Part shown: piece by piece, positions 38,901-47,500 of the stretch
Layout of the letters: the number at the start of each line of letters is the position of its first letter
How positions within the stretch are numbered: position 1 is the first letter of the stretch
DNA from: Acanthaster planci
Lineage: Eukaryota > Echinodermata > Asteroidea > Valvatida > Acanthasteridae
DNA length: 64,000 nucleotides
Direction of reading: 5' to 3'
Assembly (NCBI RefSeq): GCF_001949145.1
Contig: NW_019091655.1
Coordinates: forward strand, 206,402 to 270,401
Notes under the pieces: model-generated
Databases searched by the model: none
What the model was told of the DNA's origin: nothing
The model's input: the letters and a program-made list of their open reading frames with translations, nothing else
Translations under genes and position numbers: made by a program

Positions 38901-39299
38901 CATTCAAGGCAACTCCCCCAATGTTACAGCAAAGCACTTCTGTATTCCTTGGTGTTCATGAGGCCAAAATATCCGTCAAATGAAGATTTTGGTGCAAGGA
39001 AAACTTGAATCGAGCTGTAACCTTTCAGGATCCCCACAGCATCCTCAACAATATGGTGGGACTTGCAATCCACAGCAGAAATAACAAGCAATGAAGTTTA
39101 TAGGCTTGGTTTTAGCAATGCCTGTAAATCCTACTTTATTTTACCTTTCCCTATCTGTTAGATAACCTGTTCAATTTTTAGCAACCTTGTGACTTTTCTT
39201 ACAGTCAGCCGTGGGGTACTGGAGGGAGAGTATGGAGGCAAGCGGGGACGCTTACCCAAGTCAGCCGTACAGGTCCTCAGCAGCTCCATACCATCGTGA
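18063..39299 (+). CDS. p67phox/NOXA1-like NADPH oxidase activator with two tandem TPR-activation modules
   Basis: p67phox (NCF2) and NOXA1 are cytosolic activators that bind Rac-GTP through TPRs and switch on the NOX flavocytochrome through a short activation segment. Eleven coding exons join without a stop to about 898 residues: 18063-18248, 19142-19333, 21166-21300, 26768-26923, 29259-29678, 31735-31926, 32685-32819, 33493-33657, 34639-35559, 37744-37843, 39205-39299. Introns 1-9 are phase 0; intron 10 is phase 1. Order: TPR module 1 (1-171), activation-like segment (172-223), proline-rich linker (224-305), TPR module 2 (306-472), activation-like segment (473-527), proline-rich region (528-834), SH3-like end (835-898). 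No PB1 and no central SH3 were found, unlike human p67phox. The start ATG has A at -3. Which human paralogue it matches best is not settled, so no symbol is given. Exons in the 5.5-kb intron 3 or in 35,560-37,743 could have been missed. Confidence 0.85.
19476..20224. mobile_element. Pogo/Tigger-type non-autonomous element
   Basis: The ends are inverted repeats of the form cagtaaaatctcaataagtc and gacttatcgagattttactg, rich in cgaa/ttcg steps like those of pogo/Tigger-group transposons. A TA precedes the left end, as expected for TA-targeted elements; the right flank is CA, so the duplication has decayed. Length is about 750 bp, in intron 2 of the p67phox-like gene. The 83-codon frame at 19,566-19,817 lies inside and is not recognisable as a transposase. 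Confidence 0.7.
20507..20556. repeat. Near-perfect short hairpin in intron 2
   Basis: Two 24-base arms (20,507-20,530 and 20,533-20,556) are complementary with a single mismatch around a two-base loop. The core is tataatagtaat / attactattata. It lies in intron 2 of the p67phox-like gene, in AT-rich DNA. The arms and loop are too short for a typical animal miRNA precursor; a small palindrome or transposon relic is more likely. Confidence 0.7.
21301..26767. other. Large intron 3 of the p67phox-like gene
   Basis: 5.5 kb between exons 3 and 4. It contains several TACATGTA-rich patches (about 21,410, 22,810-22,885, 22,928) and the inverted repeat at 24,696-24,764. A short open frame near 24,245 could be a transposon relic. 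No exon similar to PB1 or SH3 was recognised here. Confidence 0.45.
24696..24764. repeat. Inverted repeat (25-base arms)
   Basis: Arms at 24,696-24,720 and 24,740-24,764 are complementary with about two mismatches; the core is tagattgagcatt / aatgctcaatct. The right-arm edge, tctcatgaaattatt, resembles the repeat near 4,655, suggesting a dispersed family. Confidence 0.55.
27190..27660. repeat. AT-rich repeat with TCGAATATTCGA-type palindromes at both ends
   Basis: Clusters of cgaatattcga-like strings sit at about 27,195-27,245 and 27,586-27,632, separated by about 340 bases without coding content. This looks like a small repetitive element in intron 4 of the p67phox-like gene. Its borders and class are not determined. 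Confidence 0.45.
28975..29182. mobile_element. Fold-back MITE just upstream of exon 5
   Basis: The left arm (about 28,975-29,025) has gacattcgcaaaatggtgga and tagcaaccac. The right arm (about 29,131-29,181) has the complement, gtggttgctacctgccattt and tgcgagtgttc. It is roughly 208 bp, non-coding, and ends about 75 bases before the exon 5 acceptor. Confidence 0.75.
29259..33657 (+). CDS. p67phox-like gene, module 2 (exons 5-8): proline-rich linker, TPRs and activation segment
   Basis: Exon 5 (140 codons) opens with about 82 proline- and serine-rich residues, then repeats the exon 1 fold: ISIWNEGVIMFERGQ, AKIMFNIGM. Exons 6 (192 nt) and 7 (135 nt) have exactly the lengths of exons 2 and 3. 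The Rac-contact loop is FRGHKFIDYKQLGLM: Arg (residue 407) and Asp (413) are kept, while the Asn is His (409). Exon 8 (55 codons) ends in IDFLGQAKVVSEL, the second activation-like segment. The acceptor before exon 5 is strong (pyrimidine tract then CCCTGCAG), and exon 5 has no in-frame ATG ahead of the TPR block, so it reads as a continuation of module 1 rather than a separate gene start. A separate gene with an unseen upstream start exon remains possible. Confidence 0.85.
34639..35559 (+). CDS. p67phox-like gene, exon 9: long proline-rich region
   Basis: A single 921-nt exon (307 codons), GC-rich relative to its flanks, with acceptor AACAG and donor GTACGT. It encodes a low-complexity, probably disordered segment with many candidate SH3-binding motifs: PPRRSLPGPPP, QPPRKSLPGPP, SRPVPPLP, repeats of PVPPSPNR, and PVPPKAPVPPPPPGK. 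Near its start is EEFYLPM, which fits the YxxM pattern bound by PI3-kinase SH2 domains when phosphorylated. Human p67phox has shorter proline-rich segments. The function as an SH3-partner scaffold is inferred from motif content. The long minus-strand open frame over this exon is a by-product of its composition. Confidence 0.85.
36697..36764. repeat. Short tandem duplication (~50-bp period)
   Basis: The string ccttggaaatagacagat occurs at 36,697-36,714 and again at 36,747-36,764, with gcatagtc also repeated in the surrounding sequence. It is a local duplication in intron 9, without coding content. Confidence 0.6.
36811..37124. mobile_element. Fold-back MITE with AAAACTGAAGTGTTGGATCC ends
   Basis: The left end, aaaactgaagtgttggatcc, is matched at 37,102-37,124 by its near-complement (gttagattcaacacttcag followed by tttt). 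Internal copies of the aacact/agtgtt theme are frequent. It is about 314 bp, non-coding, in intron 9 of the p67phox-like gene. Confidence 0.65.
37744..39299 (+). CDS. p67phox-like gene, exons 10-11: degenerate SH3-like C-terminus
   Basis: Exon 10 (100 nt) and exon 11 (95 nt to the TGA at 39,297-39,299) join in phase 1. They encode about 64 residues: MVALESYIGRGQELSFSKGE, then IIRQCREVSRGVLEGEYGGK and RGRLPKSAVQVL. Length and spacing fit the C-terminal SH3 of p67phox without gaps (ALxSY, ELxFxxGE, LEGExxGKxG, P). However, the ligand-binding Trp position is Val (about residue 872), and other aromatic groove positions are Glu and Ala. The exon 10 donor is poor (GAAG then GTCATT); if it were not used, the protein would stop two codons later with half an SH3. 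Exon 11's fit to the second half of the fold favours splicing. Confidence 0.72.
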
Positions 39300-42200
39300 T
39301 ACTCCCTCGCCAACCATCTACGAAGTCTCCTGAGTGGCTCCATGCAGCCCTAGTTCCCTGAATCACATTTCTTGCCCTCCTTTTTCAGAACTTCCTTGAC
39401 TTGAGCCAAATTACCACCACGTGCAACAATATTTGTGAGCTATTAAAAACAGTGTCAGCATTCCATTGCATTGTCCGACTAAGCTGCCGTGGTTTGCACT
39501 GCATTGTGGGATACTTCGCAAGTGACTGCTTTGGCAGATTGGATACTTGGGCCAGGCCCAAGTAAGTTCAAGAAGTCATATGAGTATCAAATTAAATGCA
39601 GTTACAATGGAACTTTCCCATGAAATATGCAAATAAGGCAGGTGCATGCACATTAGTACCACTGGTTGGCAAACTTGCTTAAATCTTTGACGTAACAATA
39701 CAAATCTCCATTCACGTCACTATCACCATTTCTGTGCTAGTGTAGTTTGACATGAGTGCCAAACTTAAAAACAAGGAACTCTTACTTTCCAACCTCGGGT
39801 TACTAGCAGCTCGCCTACGCTTCTGACAGCATTGATGGCTGCACTTGCCAACCAGTGGTAGTAGTGCGCATGCGCCCATCCAATTTGCATATTTCATGGC
39901 AAAGGTCCATTGAACGAGTATCAAAGCACAGGGGGAATAACTGAAGGCTGTGCAAATCTAAGTGAAGCATAGTTAGTTTGCCAGAAGGATTTGGGTACAT
40001 AGTTGGTAGAAACATTCCCTTTCAACTTGACTGGAAAGTCTGCCAGAGGCTCTGAAATTTGACTGAATGTTTTCAGCACAGTGAAGTGCATCTTACTATA
40101 GCAAATACAGTGTACAAAGGTGTAATGTACATGTTATCTTAAGATAGATCTGGAGTATTTTTTAACCGTTATTTTTGTAATTTAGAGCTAGTCTGTAGCC
40201 CCAAGTTTGTAAAAATGTAACGTATTTATTCAAAGCTTGTTAGCTTCTTTAACATTTCATGCTAAGTGAATATAACTAAACACGAGCAGGTGTATATGGA
40301 AGCTGGAAGCTTCACTTTTTTTTTTTCACTTTTATGTGAACGTCTTGGTACCAAATACTAGAAAGTGTGAGATTTTTGTGTTTGCTTTTTTTTCCCCGTC
40401 AATATGCATGATCAGTTGATTTTGAAGTTAAGGCGAGACATTTCCATTTTACGTACGGTTTAAATTGGAGTAGATGTTGGTATTAATTTTCCAGATGCAA
40501 GGATAACCCCTGACTAGCTTCATCCTATTACCAAACGCTGTACAACTGTAGCCCCTGTTTCATATATACAATAATAGGCACGGAAGCTCATATTCTGATG
40601 AGATCACATATGTAGGTAAAATGATATCCCTGACGCAAAGCCAAATTAATATCACTGACTTATTGCGGTAACCGCTGCTGCATTGGATTTGAGCCAGCCA
40701 CCTGTTCTGGCAACCTCAGTGATAAAGATGCCTACAATACTAAGCAAGAAGTCGTGGGTTCTATAAAGCAAGCTTGTGATTTTTTCTTTTTCAACAAGCC
40801 ACAGAGTGCACTGAGAATACAGTCTGAATATGCATACAAGTGTAAAGGCAAACCCCTGTATAAAATAGATAAATTAATCCGCCGATTTTGTTTGATCTTT
40901 TGATCACAGTGCTGCAGTCGAGAGCATCACAAGACACAAAACCATTCACAAGTCATGATTGGGCTGAACAATGATTAACGAATACTTTTCTGGCAATTCA
41001 TTTGAATAGCTCCTAACCCAAGTTCAGTCTGGCAGGTCTTGTAATGGTCTCGTGGTCTTAAGGTAGCGTCTCATCATTCGGAACACTCTGAAGGTTTCCT
41101 GTTGAATGCCACATTCTCATTCCAGAAAGTGTGGCCGTTCCACTGAGAACACAACGTTCCAGTGGAACAGTCCATCTGGAATAAACACTGTGTTCCCCAC
41201 TGGACCATTCCCAATCAACCCCAAGCTGAAGTGCACCCCCAATCGGCAAAAGAGAGACAGGTAGTTACAAGTGGGTTCTTGCATGCGTTCTGCGTGTGCA
41301 CAAAGGCTATACAAGCCAGAATTTTAGTTGCACGTACTCAGTGCGCTCCAACGTCAAACGCAAATATACTTGTGCGCCTTATGCAGTGAGTACTAAAAAG
41401 CACACCCTCATTTGTTCCGCTCTGAGCGAATTGGGTCACACCACTTTGTCTATATGCAGATGGTTAGAAACAGCATTGATCATGGGACATATTCCAATAC
41501 TGTGGTAGATGAGGGTAACTTCGTGTTTATGATTGTTCTGCATACAGGTTGTCTTTCGTGCAGGGGCCAATTTCATAGAGCTGCTTAAGCACAAAATCCT
41601 TGCTTAGAAAACAAAGGTTACCAGCTCAAACTCTGTGATTGTCATGCTAACCAAAAGACAGGCGAATACCATTCCAAATCAATATACATCACAAGAAGTT
41701 TTGGCTGGTAACCTGATTTGTCAAGCAAGGTTTTTTTCATGCTTAGGCAAATTTTGTGCTTAAGCAGCTCTATGAAATTGGCCCAGGTTGCCAGTTCCAG
41801 TGGAGAGCCAGAGTCTCACTGGGGACGGTCTAACAGAATGCAGAATGTTCCCAACTTCTCAGAAACTCCGAAAGAGGTCTTGACCACAACACTGCTTGAT
41901 TGGTTGGCAGAATTGTTCAATTTCTTTGAAATGCATTTTGATACTTGTCAGTGTTACAGAGATTATGTCATTCTCCCAAAAAACAAAACGTCCCAGACAA
42001 GGTCGATGGACATTGTGTATTGTACAAGACAACTTGATAGCCAGTGGAGATGTTATAGTGTGGGTAAACTACGCGTGTAGCAGTGCAGAGGTTTTAAAGA
42101 ATTTCAAAATTTTTATACTGGCAGCATTATACACATTAAAATTAGGTGCTTTTTTATTATGTACGGTGGCTTATTTTAATAATGCAAATTAAAGATTAAC

Positions 42201-44589
42201 TTATAGTCAAAAGAAGTTACCATCGATTGTGCATTTCCATGTTCGTCTGTTACTTTTTTTAAAATTTATTTAAGCTAAATGTGTCATGTTTTCATAGACG
42301 TACAGGAATGAGCAATACTTTTACAAATATGGATCGTTCTGATGACTGAAAACTGAAGACAATACCATGTGATCAGTCAATCAAACAGAATTGTGAACAA
42401 ATTGTCATATGAGTTCATCCCAATGTAATGTATAAAATGCCATTTGTCACAGTGTGCTTCCAGAACACACACCGGTAAGGTGTCTGTATAAAGAACTATT
42501 TTTTGTAAGTGATTCTTTCTTCGGCCATCTTCTGATGTAAAAGTTGTCTTTGACATTGAAATACAAATTTTGAATACTACAAGAGTACTTAAAAGAACCA
42601 ATAAATTGAGTCTGACATTTGTCAAAGCCATTGTTGCAATGCATCCATGTACAGCGTACTTCACATGTACATGAAAATGATCATACGGATGCCAATGCTG
42701 TGTTGAATTCTGTGTCATCGTTTATCACTCACACTAGAGATAAACCTTAACAAGAACTCTTGAATTTCGTCTCCAAAGGTCTGATCACATTCCTGTACTA
42801 ATTATTGGCAATATGGTACTGATTTTTATCAGTGTATTTTAGGGGGGGGATTAAACTGACATGATTTTACATTCCTTTGGCTCTTGTTATATGTAATACC
42901 GTATCTCATCACATGTTAAACACTTCCAAACTGTAGTTTTCTAGATGGAAATATTTTACTTCCCATATATGTGTATGATGATCCCTTGTGAAGGAGTATA
43001 AGTTTTATGCAAATTTCACATATAAATTTCATGAAATTTTCACTTCAAAGCAATGTATATTACTGGGCACTCAAAACTGGCCAATTATTTGGAATACACA
43101 TTAATATATTTTTAAATATCTTGTCAAGATACTCTTCAAGAAAGGTTACTTTGAATTGTATAAGCTGGATGGTTGTGAAACAGCATTAGGAAAAGTGCAA
43201 ATGCTTACTTTTAGAATGATTAACATGTATAGTATTTAATAATAATGTTAACATTTGAGGCTTAATAATTACATTGCTGTGGCTTCATTACAATTGCTTG
43301 TGTTACAAATGGTTAAATTTGAGGAGAGACCATTTTAGAACATTTCAATACGAAAGTTTATTTCAATATTCACTGGTTCTAAAAACCACATGAAGCAAGA
43401 TATGAGACAGAGAACCCCCCCTGCTTTGTGTTGGTCATTGTCTCACTGGATCTGACGAATTCTTTTCAGACATCTGGGGGATGTGTTAGGTAACAAAAGT
43501 CTAGAGTGTGTATAGCGATTGGACGTGTTGGGGGTACCCCTCAGTCTCATTTCTTGCTGGATATAAAAAAATCACCAAAGAATTTTTCCTACACATTCCT
43601 AGTTTTGTTAATAATTTTTTCCATGGAGAAAAATGTATGAGTGGTATGTCGGAAGGGAGCAGTGGTTGTGGGTCAGGAATTAAACTCACAAGAAAGACTT
43701 GGACATCTTGGTTATTAATTGCTGGCTTTCTATTTATTGTGTCTTTGCACGCCTAGGGCTGGAGCAGCACGATAATCTCTGGTAAAAATAAACACCTCTC
43801 ATTTACAATGCAGAGTGTATGGTTGATATTACCAAATGCTTGCCTCATGCAATGGTGGTGTGATCAGTGAGGTGGAGGCCACTGTGTAGGATGGCAGAAA
43901 TTTTCTGACCAGGCTCGTGCATGTGCCCAGTGCTCAGGCAGGGACCGTAACCGTCTTGAGCAACAGCACCCCCTCGCCAGTTGGAAAGAGCCATGATGGT
44001 TGGGAGTGTTCGTTTCGTTGGTAGCGACGCGCATGCAATGTATGCCTCTCATAGTCGTTCGTAAACTAGTGAAGAAAAGTTCCTTCCAAAGGAGCCTCCA
44101 TTGCTAGAGAAAAGAACACCCCTTTCTTGGTTCAGTTCGGGGCCCATACTCAAACACAAATGACTGATGGCATCTGCTTAGACTAGCGTACACACGAGGT
44201 GAGTTCCCCAGTGAAGAATGTCGCCCTCTCTGGTTCCTGATTGGAGGGAATTTGAAGGTTCAGGTCAAGTGAAACTTGGTCATGCATGCTCTGCACCAAA
44301 CGCTGAAGAACATTATTCCTTCCTGTTGAAACAGGCATTGTGGGGTGAACAATGTAGACTCAGTCATCCCTACAACCCGTCTCATTTTTTCTAGTAAAGA
44401 CTCTGTAGCTTCGCTGTAGTAAAGGTCTAGGCCTGTTGTCCCCAAAAGATTCATTACTACATTGCACAAATTCCCATCTGTTTTTAGTGGAACTTTAGCA
44501 GCACGACTTCATTGAAGTTCCATTACTGCCATGCCGCCATCTCTGTCTCCTAGAGACCGTCACAATGTTTTCCCATATCTTTGCAACCA
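39300..44589. other. Interval between the convergent p67phox-like and TRUB2 genes
   Basis: It holds the presumed 3' untranslated regions of both genes and no recognised coding exon. The fold-back element at 41,564-41,784 lies here. About 41,060-41,240 is rich in ggaacagtccat/ggaccattcc-type strings that also occur at about 4,310-4,500, which suggests a shared degenerate repeat. I could not choose a polyadenylation signal for either gene with confidence. Confidence 0.45.
41564..41784. mobile_element. Fold-back MITE with GGGCCAATTTCATAGAGCTG ends
   Basis: A clean inverted repeat: gggccaatttcatagagctg cttaagcacaaaat at the left and the complementary attttgtgcttaagcagctc tatgaaattggccc at the right. 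The inner parts (ggttaccagc / gctggtaacc) also pair. It is about 220 bp and non-coding. The element at 7,546-7,833 is a diverged relative. Confidence 0.85.
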
Positions 44590-47500
44590 TCACCTCACTT
44601 CTTCTAGGACTCCCTCTATCTGGGTCCTGGTCTGGCACAATGCCTCTTTGACCAGTGGTCGGCCAACTCGAAGGGCCTCGGCGATGTAAGGCAGACTCCA
44701 GTGTTTCCTGAGCAAAGCGTGCTCTACGGTGAAGGGACCGTCTCGCGTCCGGCGGACCTGAGTAGCCACAGCGCAGGTCTTCATGTCCTGCGCCAGGTCA
44801 TGGACAATCTTGCGGAGGTACTGGGAAGACTCCTTGACGCACTCAATTTCTACAAAAGAGAAAGCATTGATTTAACCACTCGGTGCCGGGGTTCCCAGTA
44901 CTGGAGACCTTGGGGTTTGTACGCATAGCCGGGGTGCCCAAAATCGGACAAAGGAGCTGGGCCTTGTAACAAAAGACCGTACTCAGAACAACAGACCAAG
45001 CTGCTGGCATTAGCGGAGGTAATCCATCATTGTCTTGGAACAGTATACCACTGTTTGCAGCATTCAGTGCCAGCGGATTATCAGCAGGGACAAAAGTGCT
45101 CCAGCACTCCAGCAATGAGCGATACAGCGCCGCTGCACGCTAATCTGGCCGCATTTGAAAAGACACCACAGCCATTCAGCAATGCACTGGGCCAATTTTG
45201 GGAACAAAGGAAATTCCGTAACACCGCACTATTGTGGGCTCTCTTTACTGGGCTGCAATAGCCAGGCGTCAATGGAGGTTGCCTGTCAGATTAGAGTAGC
45301 CACCATTCGCGTGGGTGTAAGCATCCAGTAAATGGAGTTATGAATTTTTAAAGAATTTTGAAAAATCTTGAAAGTCGCCTCGAAACTCATGCTGCATATG
45401 CAAATTTCACCCGGCAGGAAGTGGTTAAAGGGGTCGAAGGGCCACGAAAGGAATTTTCTACTATAACAGATTGAATGTAAACACACAAATTTATGATATG
45501 CATCCACATGATGGCATGAGCATCACCTGGGTGTGTCCCACAAGGGGGGGCGCAAAGGTTATTTCTGGAGAGGCAAAGCTCTCATTAACGGCAAATCAAC
45601 AGACCATTAATAGTGAAAGGCGGTCATTCCGAGGTGTTTTGAAGCAAATTGGGGACTTTCACCTCCTTTCTTCTTAATTTATTAATTTTTTTTCCTAGGC
45701 TTGTTCTTTTCAGCACTCATGCATACCGGTTCAACCTGTCTATGTTCATTCCCTGACAGTTGAAGGCACTTGTTGCTTTCAAGCTATGCAATGCATTCAT
45801 TTGCAGTTTGGGAAAAAGTCCTCACCGAGATAATGTGGTGGTATTGCACTCAGCAAATTTGATTCACCAGTTAAACATCTTATAAAAGGCCCTGGAATAT
45901 CCCTAAAATACTGATGCAAAGATCAACGGTGAGGATACATTAGACACCAGGTTATTTATTTCAACAACCTAAGGCAAATTTCAGTCATTTTAATATTCTT
46001 CTTTAAGAAATGATACTAAAAATAAATATAAAGTTCTTTAACCACACCACACACACACTGGTTAAAAAATCCTGACAACACACAGGGTAAATATGAAGGT
46101 TGGGGTTTTAAAAAAGGAGTAAAATGCAGGTTTAAGAATAGAGGAAACTGTAGGGCGAGGACTGGATTTATATTAGGGTTACACCTAACAGTGCCTGTAT
46201 CCATGGCAAGACCAATGTTTCTGTGATAAAAAATCTTACCAAGCTCAAAATCCGGCGGCGCAAACTGTATGCATCGGATGTCCAGCAGGAGCGGGGGTAT
46301 TTTGCTACCGAACGGCCGAAGAAGACCTCGGCTGGCCAGCTCATAAGCCTCCTGGCTCTGAAGGTCCACCCCAGAATTGCTGCAGGGATATAACAAAATG
46401 AGGCTTGTTCATTTTTGTCCAAGATAACATGGCCAGATTTTCCAAAATGTAACACTATGTAGAAGTATTTGGTCACAGCAGCTCTTGCGTGGTTTTTGAC
46501 TTCAAGCACCAATTTCCTTCACAGTGCTTCAGCTAAAACCTAGCTCAACAGACCTTTATCATGATGGTGCAATGTTTGTCTTGTTCCCTACAGACCCACT
46601 GGTAATGGTAAAACTTCTTATGTTAATAAAAGGGTACAGACTATTTTCCCTTCCAGCCTTAGTTTCGTTACATTGCTTTGAATAGTAGAAAAGCAAGGTG
46701 GTTGCCCCATGACAGAGATCAATAACACCCTTGAGCCTGGACGATGTTTGAATGACCTGTGATTCAATTTTGAGTGGAGATGTGTGACCTAGTAGTTAGG
46801 GACTACACTTTCCAAACATCAGACCTGGAATTTCTATCCAGAGTACGGTGTGTCCTTGGGCAAGTCACTTTACCCCACCGGCCTCTCTCCACCCACCTCT
46901 CTGCACCCAAGGGTTTGAATGGATACTTGTGATGGTAAAGATAGTTATGACCGATTTCCATTTATAGCATTTAGCTGTACACACCCAGGGGAGCTGAGAT
47001 GGCTTTTAGGAATGTTTATGGGCAACACAATGACAACCAAGGTACCGGTAGCACCTTGAGCTTAAGTACTGGTAGGCATATATGTGTACTTTAATATATT
47101 AGCGACTGAATGGTAAAGTAATGACATTAAAAAGAGCAAATGGGCCACTAATTAACCTGCCATGACTAGGACCAACTTTTCTGCTGCGTTTAATTTCTTT
47201 TCTAAAATACTTTCACTTGGCTACATATAAATGAGGTTGGCAGCAAACTTATCAACTTTATTTCTGTACTGTTATTTGCCCATATCCATTTTCTTAATTC
47301 TCTAGGCCACTTGGTAGATTCAGCCAGGGTGAGACCTACACTCCACCGACCTGAGCATGGCCTTCTGGTGACTCCTCTGCAGGTTGGATATGACTCGGTC
47401 AAACTTCTCCTGAGTCACATGATCTGGAATTCAAAATTTAATCACAATCTTTTCAAGAAGGGTTTTAACCAATTTGTGCCAGTGGCAGTTATCAATGTTG

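Noticed and set aside
29259-39299. Second, separate p67phox gene starting in exon 5
   Set aside because: No in-frame ATG precedes the TPR block, the exon begins with a strong acceptor in the right phase, and module 1 has no terminal stop. Transcript data could still overturn this.
43508-43756. 82-codon plus frame with a hydrophobic end
   Set aside because: No splice context, homology or conservation cue; it lies in the 3' region between convergent genes.
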